Source: Phragmites australis
Taxonomy: Eukaryota > Streptophyta > Magnoliopsida > Poales > Poaceae
DNA length: 64,000 nucleotides
Assembly: GCF_958298935.1 (NCBI RefSeq)
Contig: NC_084940.1
Location: forward strand, 3,316,001-3,380,000
Direction: 5' to 3'
The notes beneath the pieces were generated by a model. That model worked only from the letters and a program-made list of their open reading frames with translations. It made no database searches and had not been told where the DNA came from. The translations under genes and the position numbers were made by a program. Below are positions 1 through 11,540 of this stretch, piece by piece; position 1 is the stretch's first letter, and each line of letters starts with the position of its first letter.

Positions 1-1267
1 TAGATGTTTTTTTATGGATTTTAGATTATTTCATTCAATTTATCAATATAACTAATATTTCTTTAGGCATTTACTGGGATTTCTCAAACATCAAAATACT
101 CTAAAATACTTTTTTTTCTCATGATCCACCTAGTTACAGTCTGAATTGATGGGTTCAGGACCCATTGGATCAGGTCAATATGTTTGTTCTAATCAAACTG
201 TAGTGTTTGGGATGTTTTTTAAACAGTAGAAAATATTATATGTAACGAAATCAAAGGTTAAAACATAAGACGCATATTATTTTTGTTATCTAACTATGCA
301 ATTTTGCATGAAACGGGGGGCCTTATGTAAACTTGGAGCAACCTGCCTCCACGTGCCGAATGGGTCAAGGCAACCTGGGCTTAGGCTGTTATACTTTGTT
401 CAATTTGTTTGATCGGTTGTGGATGTAAGATCTTATAGTGTATTATACGACTATGTATATGTGTTGTAATTGTATGTATGTAATTTTGTTTATATGTTGT
501 AAACTTATCATAGGTTAGGGAGAGTCCAATATTTATGCTATATCTCATAAAATCCCCTTTGATATGGTGCTGCACATATGCCACACAAAACAACGACCTC
601 TTTTGTTAGCGAGTTAGTGACTCGCGGATGGTACGCAAACAGTACGTTGATGTCCGAGAATATCATATGAAATGATAAAAATGTATATAAATAATGCATT
701 ACAAAGGAAGTCATTTTTTCAGCAAATAACCTAGGATTGAAAATATTTTTAAAAAATAGTATATCACATGTGAAGAATATTAGTGAATTTTCCAAAAATA
801 TTGGAATTATTTGAGGCATTAAAAATAGCCAGAAGTTATAAAAATAGATTTCTTTAGAGAATTTTAATTAAATATTAGCGTATGTTTTTTGGATCAAACT
901 AATTAAAATGAGTTGTCAATGAGATCTAATTAGCTCATGAAAACGTTTAGAATTTTTAGATCACTCCTATACCCGTAAATAAAATCAAGAGGTAAATAAA
1001 AAAACATGAACGTACATGTATTCTCATCGGCCTCTCTTGCTAGCTAGTGAACCACTGTCCAGACGTGCGCCACGCGCCGCACTGCGAGACGTTAGTGGCC
1101 GGTCGGAAGGCAAGAACCACCAATCGGCAGGGGCCATGCGGTGTGCAACGTGGAAGCACGAGGACTCTGGCGCACGGATTCCATTGGATCGGTATTGGAC
1201 GGTGGAGCTTCGTCGCTACAGTAGCTACAGTGATCTGGTGCCCTCAGCGTTCGCCGATTCTTGGCCC
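1..1267. repeat. 1,267-bp direct repeat, copy A (window-edge copy)
   Basis: Bases 1-1267 recur at 2925-4191 with an offset of exactly 2,924 bp, and I see no difference on reading both. Similarity stops abruptly after the shared string ttggccc: copy A continues ttagaaaag and copy B continues gttaatata. The left end is cut by the window. The 690-960 part resembles one arm of the hairpin element at 40,696-41,504 (shared strings such as ttatttgaggcatta), so the block contains dispersed mobile sequence. No credible protein is encoded. It lies downstream, in the PDHB sense, of exon 6. Confidence 0.95.
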
Positions 1268-1633
1268 TTAGAAAAGACAAGAAAAGTGTCACGCAACATC
1301 AGAACCATTTCTTATTAAATAAAGGCCTCAGGCAAAATATGCAGTGACCAACCAAAACCAATTGTTTTACACATTAAAAACCAAAAGTGCAAGCTTGTTA
1401 AATAAATTGTTTTACTTGCTTGAGAAACTCAAACATAAAAATAGGGGTGGAAGTGGAAGCTACCATAGTCACATCAAGGTACTAAAATGTATGTAACTAA
1501 ATGCTTCTTGCATTCTGAAGAAGCAAGTGAAAATTGCATTGCCACCGCCGACCACAACTCTATGCTTACACATTTAAGGATATCCGAAACAAGGAAGTAA
1601 AAATCTGCTTATTAGTATCAGAAAATCACTGAC

Positions 1634-4600
1634 CTGCATTGAGAAATTAAATGTCATAAATTCTACAATGGGCCGAAGGCCTTGATAAGCTGCACCAACA
1701 CCAATGCCAGTAAATCCAGCCTGAGAGTACAAAGAGAAGTGGGTAAGTGCGTGCTCATGTTTGCACAGTCTGAAAATAGACAACAAAAATGGGTTGTTTC
1801 AAGATTTTAAGAGTGCACCTCTGTGATAGGTGTGTCAAGAACCCTATCAGGACCATATTTGTCAAGCAAACCCTTTGAAATCTGCAACATAACACCCATG
1901 AATGAGATCAATAATGGTAAGAGTTCAGAAATAGATTTTTAGTTACCAATGGACTGAAAGTTAAACATCAATCGTTAGAAGCTTTGCACACCTTGTATGC
2001 ACCTTGATACTCTCCAACCTACCACAAATGAACAGGTATTACAAAAATAAGCGACTGAACAGGAGAAATAAAAGAACAGAACAAGACTGAATTTATTCCA
2101 AGTGATACCTCTTCGCCCATCAGAAAAACAGAAGGATCAGCAGACATCTCTTCATCAAGTGCAGAGTTCAACGCATCACGGACAGTCATCTGAACAATGT
2201 AAAATAATACTGTATATGACTTGACACATCAAGATGTTACACCTACTTCACGGGGACGAAGCACTAGCAGGTGCTCAGGTAGAGAAGACGCAAATAAGGT
2301 GAAAAGAAAGAAGAAAAAGGATCATAAAGTGGATTAAAATTGAGCTAAATAAAGAAAATGTGATCACACACCCGTATGCACCCCTAGCACAATTCTAAAT
2401 TTCATACAGCCCAAAGACGCTTCATCTCTATGGACAATAAACGACAATCAAAGGTATGAAATACTAGGATCAAACAGGCTCAAAATTTCCCCACATAGTC
2501 AAATATACAGGTAGCCAGGAATCTCATCATAGAAAACTAGGTTGATTGACGCGCCTACGCGCGTCCGTTGGATTTTAATATCTGGTCAGAGCAGAGAGAT
2601 AATACCTAGGTAGTACGTTTACGGTAATGTTGTCTGACAAAATAAGATTTAAAAATAGGGACGGAAGGCGCGCTATACCGCGCCCGTCGTGCATTTGATG
2701 ATTGAACCTTTTTTTTTCTCCTGTACAGAGCATGAAAAAAGAAATATAAAAAAATTGTGTTCACTAATTTTGGATATCTCAGGATTTAGATATGAATTTT
2801 TCAATATTTAATACATTCAGTTAATTATAGGAAAAGCAGTATCAATTTCATACATGCACATAATTTTGAAATGTAGACGACAGAAATTCAAACCCAACAA
2901 AATTAGTTTAATTTTTTTTAGTTCTAGATGTTTTTTTATGGATTTTAGATTATTTCATTCAATTTATCAATATAACTAATATTTCTTTAGGCATTTACTG
3001 GGATTTCTCAAACATCAAAATACTCTAAAATACTTTTTTTTCTCATGATCCACCTAGTTACAGTCTGAATTGATGGGTTCAGGACCCATTGGATCAGGTC
3101 AATATGTTTGTTCTAATCAAACTGTAGTGTTTGGGATGTTTTTTAAACAGTAGAAAATATTATATGTAACGAAATCAAAGGTTAAAACATAAGACGCATA
3201 TTATTTTTGTTATCTAACTATGCAATTTTGCATGAAACGGGGGGCCTTATGTAAACTTGGAGCAACCTGCCTCCACGTGCCGAATGGGTCAAGGCAACCT
3301 GGGCTTAGGCTGTTATACTTTGTTCAATTTGTTTGATCGGTTGTGGATGTAAGATCTTATAGTGTATTATACGACTATGTATATGTGTTGTAATTGTATG
3401 TATGTAATTTTGTTTATATGTTGTAAACTTATCATAGGTTAGGGAGAGTCCAATATTTATGCTATATCTCATAAAATCCCCTTTGATATGGTGCTGCACA
3501 TATGCCACACAAAACAACGACCTCTTTTGTTAGCGAGTTAGTGACTCGCGGATGGTACGCAAACAGTACGTTGATGTCCGAGAATATCATATGAAATGAT
3601 AAAAATGTATATAAATAATGCATTACAAAGGAAGTCATTTTTTCAGCAAATAACCTAGGATTGAAAATATTTTTAAAAAATAGTATATCACATGTGAAGA
3701 ATATTAGTGAATTTTCCAAAAATATTGGAATTATTTGAGGCATTAAAAATAGCCAGAAGTTATAAAAATAGATTTCTTTAGAGAATTTTAATTAAATATT
3801 AGCGTATGTTTTTTGGATCAAACTAATTAAAATGAGTTGTCAATGAGATCTAATTAGCTCATGAAAACGTTTAGAATTTTTAGATCACTCCTATACCCGT
3901 AAATAAAATCAAGAGGTAAATAAAAAAACATGAACGTACATGTATTCTCATCGGCCTCTCTTGCTAGCTAGTGAACCACTGTCCAGACGTGCGCCACGCG
4001 CCGCACTGCGAGACGTTAGTGGCCGGTCGGAAGGCAAGAACCACCAATCGGCAGGGGCCATGCGGTGTGCAACGTGGAAGCACGAGGACTCTGGCGCACG
4101 GATTCCATTGGATCGGTATTGGACGGTGGAGCTTCGTCGCTACAGTAGCTACAGTGATCTGGTGCCCTCAGCGTTCGCCGATTCTTGGCCCGTTAATATA
4201 TAGTATTGATACACTTAACAAAGATATACAGTACCAGTTCGCCAATTAACAAACACTCTGCAAAACCAAAGTTCATCCCACTAAGACGAAAGCCACAAAT
4301 TAAAATATCGAATCATTTCTGTTACCCACCAACCACTTCCATAACAAACCAACCAACCCAACACCAAACTAGAAACGATTCAGTTCGCTACAACCACTAC
4401 AACTAAACTTGCAACCGCGCGTCGCCACAGATTAAACCAACCACCAGCCAATCGCCAATCGACAAACGAAGCAGCGCATTGACATGACAACATCTGACGC
4501 AATGCTGCGAGCACGAATAGAAAAACTAGGGTTCAGCCAGACCCTCACCTCCTTCGACGCGGAGGAGTACCCCTTCGCCGCCTCAGCCGCCGCGGCCGGG

Positions 4601-4786
4601 CGGAGCCGCCGCAGCAACTGCCCCAGCATCTGCACGCATGGAGGTGGGAAAAACAATCAACAACGCCGTCGCAGATCCAAGCCAAGCCAAACAAAGCCTC
4701 CGCGAGACGATCGGCGAGCGCGGCGGGCGGTGGTGTTCGGGACTCACGGGTCCGGATCCGAGCTGCCTCCTCGCGGCGCCCAGCAT
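1634..4786 (-). CDS. PDHB: Pyruvate dehydrogenase E1 component subunit beta, mitochondrial (5' part)
   Basis: With E1-alpha this subunit binds thiamine pyrophosphate and decarboxylates pyruvate in the mitochondrial matrix PDH complex. Coding exons read on the minus strand are 4786-4748, 4629-4549, 2189-2109, 2018-1992, 1881-1819 and 1720-1634; all have GT donors and AG acceptors and the frame stays open. Exon 1 gives [13 protein letters not shown] and exon 2 starts [11 protein letters not shown], an Arg/Ala-rich transit peptide ending ...SASKE. Exon 3 starts the mature protein ([20 protein letters not shown]) and includes the LMGEE segment of the TPP site. Exons 4-6 give [23 protein letters not shown] and [17 protein letters not shown]. 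Only about 177 codons are present. The rest (family members are about 375 aa) must lie beyond the left edge or be lost; the expected next exon (IDHIINSAAKS-type) is not in 1-1633. Intron 2 is 2.36 kb and holds repeat copy B. The 13-codon first exon matches the arrangement I recall in other grasses. Confidence 0.93.
2190..2924. other. PDHB intron 2, unique part with GC-rich inserts
   Basis: No coding sequence is seen. Two GC-rich patches near 2548-2572 (acgcgcctacgcgcgtcc) and 2660-2695 (ggcgcgctataccgcgcc) are unlike the AT-rich surroundings and look like ends of an inserted element that I cannot classify. Confidence 0.4.
2925..4191. repeat. 1,267-bp direct repeat, copy B, in PDHB intron 2
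   Basis: This second copy lies in the large intron between PDHB exon 2 (ends 4549) and exon 3 (starts 2189). Apparent identity means a very recent tandem duplication, a recent element pair, or an assembly duplication. It carries no recognisable gene. Confidence 0.95.
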
Positions 4787-5097
4787 CTTCGTCCTCCTCC
4801 TCCCTCCCTGGCGATCGGCGGCGGGGCGGGTGGAGGAATCCGAGCGGGGATCGGCGACGCGACGCGGGGTTGGTCGCTGGGTCGGAAAATGGAGAAGGCG
4901 GGAGCAGCGGGGGAAGGGACGAGACGACGCGTCGGAATTAGCGAACGGAAGGGAGGGCGAGGAGGGTTTTTTTTTTTTTTGGAGAAAGACAAGGAGTGAT
5001 TTGTCTCTCTCTCTGTGAGATTTTTATTAGCGCGCTTTTTGCAGGAAAGCCCCCGCGTGGTGCGAGTTTACAATTTACTGGTACAGCGAGATCACGA

Positions 5098-5394
5098 TAG
5101 GCCTGCTCATGGGCAGGCCGACCCGAAAAAGCCCGACCCGGCCCCGCTCAACCAGTGTACAGGTTCAGTCTCGGGCCTAAGTTATCAGCCTGTAGATTTT
5201 TTGGGCCGATCTTGGGCTTAAAAATAGACATAAAAATTGAAAAAACCCGGGAAAGAAAAAGCCCAGCCCGAAAAACTATTGTCAGATTGGGCTCGGTCCT
5301 AGAACCGGCCCGGCGTCGGGCTTGGGCTTGTTATTTTCCCATCGAGCTTTTCAAAGCTCGGCCCGAAGCCCGGTACGGCCTTTGAACAGGGCTA
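5098..5394. mobile_element. hAT-type MITE with 8-bp target-site duplication
   Basis: This 297-bp non-coding GC-rich element is full of GCCCGGCCC-like words. The ends are imperfect inverted repeats starting TAGGCCTGCTCA on the left and, reverse-complemented, TAGCCCTGTTCA on the right. It is flanked by gatcacga (5090-5097) and gatcatga (5395-5402), which match at 7 of 8 positions. An 8-bp duplication with TAG-type termini is characteristic of hAT elements. It has no transposase, so it is non-autonomous. It sits just upstream of the PDHB 5' end. Confidence 0.75.
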
Positions 5395-5402
5395 GATCAT
5401 GA

Positions 5403-6115
5403 CGGCCCGGCCAAGGTTAGTCGTGCAAGTGGGCCGGGTCCGTTAAAGACAGACTAACGTGACGTAGAGATGGGCTCGGAGGTAACAGCCTTTGTAGCAA
5501 TAGGCCTTTTCAGCTGCAGCCCATAAGATTTTCAGAAACTAAGTTCATAGTTAAACTCTGTTTGGCGAGAGGTCGTGGAATTTTTTTATTTTTATATTTT
5601 TTAAATAAAAATTTGTACAAATATACATTTATTTTGAAAAATTGCAATCTAAGACTCCCATCGCCGGTTGACAAGGTGACAAAAAATAAATAAAATATTG
5701 CATTATAATACCCTCAAAATTCAAAACACTATCGAAGTAGTCATCAAACACTCTGAAAAAATTATATAGTGTAAAAGATGCTATCATCTAACTCTCCAAA
5801 AAATTTCAGCCGGAGAAACACAAGAGGAAAGCCAATTGCTGTAGAAACTATAAAGTGCAACTGAACGGTAGCAACTGCTGCTCCTGATTAATTCAATTTC
5901 CGTTTCTTAATAAGTGTTTAGGGAATCTTACAAGTTATAATTGATACATATGGCGCAGCCGTTTGATAATCTTAAGACCATTCTTGAACTGGACTTGCAG
6001 TCCTTAAACCTGATTACTTGATGCTTAACTCATCATTATATGGTACCAGGAAAAGTACAGGCAACGGAGCAAGAAAGGGAGAAAAGAACTTAAAAATTCA
6101 GCATGCCTAGGCCTC
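5403..6115. other. Intergenic, PDHB to NAC
   Basis: AT-rich sequence between two genes transcribed on the minus strand. It includes the probable 3' UTR of the NAC gene near 6,050-6,115. The 5,570-5,680 stretch is A/T-dense and may be a decayed MITE. No gene is seen. Confidence 0.5.
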
Positions 6116-7560
6116 TCATTGAGGAGAGGCAGCTGGAGCATCCCTGTTGCTGCTGCTGCTCACTTCTTCTTGGTCTGAAGTGTCGGTAACACCTGTAACA
6201 CAGCTTGAGAACGACGGCTGCGGCGAAGATGACAGCAACGGCCGCTGCTGACCAGCAGCATCCTCCCGGCGCCGATGCAGCTCCGTGCGGTGAAAAACAG
6301 AGGGACGGTTGCCCGGCGTTTGGCCGTCGGCATCCCGGTTCGGCCTTCCTGATTTGTTCTTCAGAAAGATCCGGCACACGACCCACTCTCCAAGCTGCAC
6401 CACGCGATCCTGCGAGTCATTGGAAGGAAATACAACTTTATATGTCCTTATTCACACACAGATTATCTGGATTGTTCATACCTCTTACCTAAAATTCAGC
6501 AATCCCTCTCAACCACCTTATGATTTTTTTTCACCTACCTTCAACATAAATCTCAACGCAAATGAATAATCCTAATAAACTATATATTTGCATACCCTAA
6601 CAGAATTTTCGTAAAGCAATATCCTTCGCCTCGTATCTGTATGATTGCTGAGTTCTGCTGTGCTGTGCAGTGTGAAAGGAGATAGGAGTAGCAGGCGTAC
6701 GAGCTTAAACCAATTTTGCACAACATTTATTTTTTTGTGTTTGGTGGCATGCTGAGTATGAACAGTATAATTAACTGACCTGCAAAACGACAGTGGCATG
6801 TGCTGCTTAATTACAGCAGGGAAATGAAGTGAACGGCCCGGTAATTTAATAGCAGTTTGACAGCGATGACTGCTAGAATTAAGCTTAAGATTGGAACTTT
6901 GAAACTGCAGACGTTCTGGAAAAAACTTTGAAAGTGCAGGTATGAATTCTCACATGGCTTGCATTATTCTTCGTCTGCTCGGGCACGGCGAGACGGTACT
7001 CGTGCATGACCCAGCCGGTCCGCGGCGACGCTCGCGACGGCTTCCCGTGGTGGAAGGTGAGCGCCGTCTTGACGCCCACTAGCAGCTGCCGCTTGACGCC
7101 GCCACCAACGCCACCGCCGCACTGCAGGAACACCGGCTTCTCCTTCCCCGTGGCCTTCCAGTACCCGCTGCCGGCTCTCCTCCTGCGGCCACCGCCGGTC
7201 GCCGGCGCTCGCCGCTGGTTAAAGAAATACCCTTCCCCATCACTTGCTCCTGTATATACCAATTCAATCGAAAAACAGCAAAAGTCCGCCTCAAGCTTCC
7301 ATTTCCATTAACCTTGACATGCATGTGTTGCTGCAGCTGCACGCACGGGCATGGCAGCTCGAATCAAGAAAGCGTGCGCACGCACCTGGGAGGTCCCACG
7401 GGTCCCGCCTGGCGACGTCGTGGACGACGGGGATGACGGCGGCCGGCAGCGGGCAGGACAGGGCCTTCCGGCGGAGGTACTGCACCACCAGCTCCTCGTC
7501 GGTGGGGTGGAACCGGAACCCCGGCGGCAGCTGCCTGGGCGCCTGGACAGGCCTCTCCAT
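6116..7560 (-). CDS. NAC-domain transcription factor
   Basis: This is a plant-specific nuclear DNA-binding regulator. Exons on the minus strand are 7560-7386, 7249-6954 and 6409-6116, with donors GTGCGT and GTGAGA and acceptors ACAG and GCAG. The product is 254 aa. NAC subdomain A is clear ([19 protein letters not shown], from about residue 11), followed by B and C ([21 protein letters not shown]), the C/D core [14 protein letters not shown] ([11 protein letters not shown]) and E ([11 protein letters not shown]). The two-intron structure and exon breaks fit NAC genes. A Gly-rich insertion ([13 protein letters not shown]) follows the WKATG core. The C-terminal activation region is short, Ser/Gln-rich and ends ...[10 protein letters not shown]. 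The start is the first ATG before the domain and has a TATA box 145 bp upstream. The NAC subgroup cannot be fixed by eye, so no symbol is given. Confidence 0.93.
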
Positions 7561-7702
7561 TGCAGCTGCTGCCCAGTGCTCTGCTTACACGTGGACTCTG
7601 CTTCAGCTAGTGCACAGTAGCACTGATGCAGTACAGTCTAGAGAGAGAGAGAGAGAGAGATGGGCTTGATGAGCGGAGTGGGGAAGAAAAGGTGGGGAGT
7701 TT

Positions 7703-7708
7703 CTTATA
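7703..7708 (-). promoter_or_regulatory. Probable TATA box of the NAC gene
   Basis: On the minus strand the sequence reads TCCTATAAGAAACTCC, about 145 bp before the NAC start codon. A (GA)n run at about 7,640-7,660 (CT on the coding strand) lies in the likely 5' UTR, a common arrangement in grass promoters. Confidence 0.5.
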
Positions 7709-9056
7709 GGATGCCGTGTGGCGTGGAGCGGACTCCATCCTGCCTCTTAAATAGTATGATTCCTTCTTCGATTTGACAAGATCCTTTCTTAATTCACTGA
7801 TTTTTCTTCTTCAATTTTGCCAAATTCAAGCTGGAGAATACGCAAACTGGAGAACGGAAACACAAGGAGAGAAAAAACAAAGTGCTAAATTGTAAAGAAT
7901 TTAATTCAAGCACACTTGGCTGCGACCGCAGACTGCTTCTTACTCTTCTTCAGATACTCGCAGATTTGTTTATAAGTTGTTAATTCAAATCGTACTGGTG
8001 CGGGGTTAATCAGCAGAGCAGGCAAATGTATGAATCTTGACCTGGCTAACAGGATTCATGGCTGATTACTAAAAAAAATGTTTCAAAAAAAAAGGGTTGC
8101 TGAAAATGAAGAATTGAATCAGATGCCTTCTCATTGCATGTGAAGATTCTATTCTATCGATGGGTATCTTCCATGTCAATTAACATAGTCGAGAGTTCAG
8201 TTGATTATACCATGTGTTGTACGTGATACATGACGATCTGTGTACTTTAAATACTCCTTAATTTGGATAGGAAGGAATCATTAGGGACTCGTCCTTGCGT
8301 CTGATTATAACTAATCATGCAACCCCACGGTCGTTTCTACTTTCTTGCAACTCTCTTGAGCCTTGCTTAACGCATAGTTGGCCAGCTGCTTCTGCCTCCT
8401 CCTTCCAAGCAACCAAGCACCACCCACCGTTGCCTGAATCTTGAGGGCTCTTGGGTCCACTCATGGTCAGATATTTCTAAGGGGCACTGTCAAAAAGTAT
8501 TTAACTCGAATGAAGTTATCAAATTCTGACTTTTCACTTTCCCATGCTCCAATACTTTCGTTTTTCTTTGCGTCCGTTCTGAAGAAACGAAACATTCTTT
8601 GCGTGATTGTACATACCATTCTGATTATTTGACCTTTTTCTTTAGACTTTAGGGTACTAAACTACTTTTTCCCCCTCTCAAATCACCGGCATCAGCAGAA
8701 CAAAAGCTACACGGAATAACGGGATAGTTCTTGAGGTAGTTATTAAAGAACTGCAAACCAAATGTAAGAGCAGTATTAGCCAGCAAAGTAATGACGTCAA
8801 AGCATATTTCTTTCCGTAAAGAAGATGACGTCAAAGCATGGATCATCCAGCAAGCAAAGCCAAGCAACAAAGGTAGCATTGGTCGTCCTGTCACCGTTGG
8901 CATGACAAATACTTGCTTGGATCGGAATAACTCCAACAAGATACTTGTGGACTTGCTTGCCTTGCTCCAATCGAATTGAGTGGCCGTTTGGTGAGCACAA
9001 GGACCATTTTGCCTTGCAAGGGTAACTTGTTCCGTGTTACCACTTACTACCCAGCG
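7709..9056. other. Intergenic upstream of the NAC gene
   Basis: No supported gene. A short near-direct repeat of the string atgacgtcaaagcat occurs at about 8,790 and 8,826; it contains TGACGTCA-like bZIP-type words but nothing shows it is functional. A minus-strand open stretch at about 8,649-9,155 has no recognisable domain, intron signals or codon bias. Confidence 0.4.
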
Positions 9057-9059
9057 TAA

Positions 9060-9314
9060 GACCAACTTCAGCAGTGCTCCAAATGTAACACTGTAGTAAC
9101 TACTGCAGCAGTACTGTTTACATAGTCTGACAGTGGGCCCGGAACAAGAAAACACGGTCGGAGTTACTGTAGCCAGAGGCTGATTGGGGGATCGGAGAGA
9201 GAAAAAGAGTAGTAGAAGGTAGGAAATGGGGTAGCTGCTGGAGATGAAAAAAATAAAAGATGCTGTAATAGTATTTTTGAGGATAAAAATTTAGGATAAC
9301 TGCTGGAGATAGCC
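9060..9314. mobile_element. PIF/Harbinger-like (Tourist-type) MITE
   Basis: This roughly 255-bp non-coding element is bounded by TAA on both sides (9057-9059 and 9315-9317). The left end reads gaccaacttcagcag and the right end, reverse-complemented, reads ggctatctccagcag, so the termini are imperfect inverted repeats. A 3-bp TAA duplication fits the PIF/Harbinger superfamily. Confidence 0.55.
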
Positions 9315-9317
9315 TAA

Positions 9318-11540
9318 CTTCTGAACCTGCACTTCTTCTGGCACAAGTGCGGTGCTCTGCATAACATTTTTCAGGTTTACATCTTTAACTTGTGGAGAAT
9401 CCTAATGAGGAACAGAAACTATTAACGTGCATGTTTTCAGGATTAGACTTGAGCAGTGGGGACAGGGTTAGGCCAAAGTTGGTCTGCCCAAGCAACAGGC
9501 CCCCTTCAACTCTCCAAGCAAAAGCACCATATGCAATCATGCAAATTTTGACAGGATCCCCCGCATAAACACATGGTTGGCATCAGGAGACAGGCAATGC
9601 CGGACTAGAAATAGGAACCTCAAAGCCGCCGATTCCCTGCTCATTTTTTCGTCAATTTGCTGTCGCTTGTCGGCTCGACTGAATTCCGTGAAACACTGAG
9701 CATGTTCAGAGGGTGCCTTCAGGCCTAGTTGTCAGCAAATGGATCCGGAGAGCATGCATCTGCCTCACAAAGTCCAATCCAATAAGGCTGTCACCTGTCA
9801 GCTCACTTGATGGCATGTCTATTCCTTAAACAAACAGCAAGAGTTCAGAGATGACTGCAGAGAACAAGCAAAAGAAAGCTATCTATCAGCAGTAGGTAAA
9901 GATTAATCATAATAGGAGGGGAGAGAGAGAGAGAAGTTATTAGCTAGGACGTCCTACATTTCCTCAAACACAAGCTAGCCAATACTGACGTAGGAGCTCA
10001 GAAACCCATGATCCATCGATCGATCATGTGCAGATGTGAACACTGTTGTGATCACCATTACTGAAAAGTAAAGACTAGATCCTAATTACTACACTTTTCC
10101 TTTCAGACTGTTGCGTCTCTGAATAATTGCTCAATCATTAGCCATTGCAGCACATCGCTAGCTCTTGGCCGGCCGGCCGTCTGGGTTGCTTTCGCCGGCC
10201 GGCCGGCCAGGCCCCAAGGTGTAGCGCATCGTCAATGCCTTTGGAGTGCGGGTGCCTCTGACTTGTGCGTGCGTGGTGAGACCTTGCCCATGGAACGAAG
10301 CAACTCCGGCCGCATTGATAATCTTCGGTAAATTATTGCGAGGGAGAAGGAAGCCCTTGATTAAAGCAATAGAAAAAGGAAGGTTAGGTTGATGCCTTCT
10401 GTCCCCCCGGATAAGCAGCTGGACCAGGGAACTGACCAATGATTTCGCTTTTTACCGGACATGACTTCTGAACATATTTTAGCCGGATCGAGCTCGACTT
10501 GGTTGATTAGGACGTGCTAGTATGATCAAAATATACGAATTTTGTAAAGTAAAGCTGAAATTTTGACTGTGACCAAAGTTCTGAACCTAAGTTAGGCAGG
10601 CTTTGCCGGGCCGATACAGCTGGGACTTCTCTTAGCTCCTAGCTTTGGCCAAAAGCATGTACTTGCTCACTCCTATGTCTTGGTATGTGTCAGTGCAACA
10701 GGTATGCATGTAGCTCTTAAATCTACCCAAGGTTAAGGCCATGTTTGGACAGCAGAAATCGTCTCCCAGACCTATGGGAATGAACTGCTTCCTACGAAAT
10801 TCTTGTAAAATTTCTTAACGAACTGCTTCCGACAAAATTCTGTAAAATTTCTGTGTTCGAAACACACCCCGAACAGGTGAGGACATGAATATTTCAAGGT
10901 CCTGCCCTGAAACACAGCACTGCTACTAATGCTTGTAACCGGGCAATCAGGCACGCATTTGACGATGTGAAGTGTCTCGCTTTCGGAGGAACGGCTTGCT
11001 TCCGATGGATTGGTAGGTCAGGTCACATGCACGAGGCAGGCATGGACGACTTTGATGATGCATCAGGACTAGCTTTTCGTATAAGCAGGTGCGGGGCGGA
11101 ACTATGATTTGGTCACGTCTCATGCTGAACTTTAACAGCATAGAATTAATGTAAAATATGACTGTAGTTAGGCTTTTACTATATGTGCTATTATAACTTT
11201 GCGAAATTGCTACACCCAGACTGAAGCCCACCGTGCTTAGTTCGCCCCTGAGCCGATGGATTGCTTGCTTGGCAGGAGGGGCAATGAACAGTGACTGCCT
11301 GCCTCTATGTGCATGCCCTGGAGGTCGTAGCTAGACCGCAGTGTGTGCAATAGTCGGAGTTGCAGAACAGTAATTGCTTGGATCTAAAGAGTACTAGCCA
11401 TAGGTTCCAGGTGGAGATGGAAAATGGTAGCGTACGCTAATGACATCTGTTGTATATAGGTATTGGGGCACGTGTTCTGCAGTTGCGTATTTACCTAAAG
11501 TCATGCATGGGTAATATGAATGAGATTGACTATTAGAGCG
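9318..11540. other. Intergenic, no gene recognised
   Basis: It holds a GA-rich run at about 9,919-9,935, a GGCC palindrome pair at 10,167-10,208, and a possible MITE starting near 10,741 (ggccatgtttggacagc) and ending near 10,878 (cacaccccgaacagg). No open frame shows a recognisable domain. Confidence 0.4.
10167..10208. repeat. GGCC palindrome pair (GC hairpin)
   Basis: Two runs of ggccggccggcc are separated by about 18 bases (gtctgggttgctttcgcc), giving a self-complementary GC stem and two overlapping FseI-type sites. It lies in otherwise ordinary intergenic DNA. Confidence 0.8.

Noticed and set aside
1016..1318. Open frames in the repeat copies (also 3,940-4,249)
   Set aside because: Present in both repeat copies with different ends, no recognisable domain, inside PDHB intronic DNA.
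1..4191. Interpretation of the 1,267-bp repeats as LTRs of an element that captured PDHB exons
   Set aside because: Exons 1-2 lie outside the repeats in the correct gene order, the introns are retained, and no retroelement coding or priming site is seen between the repeats.
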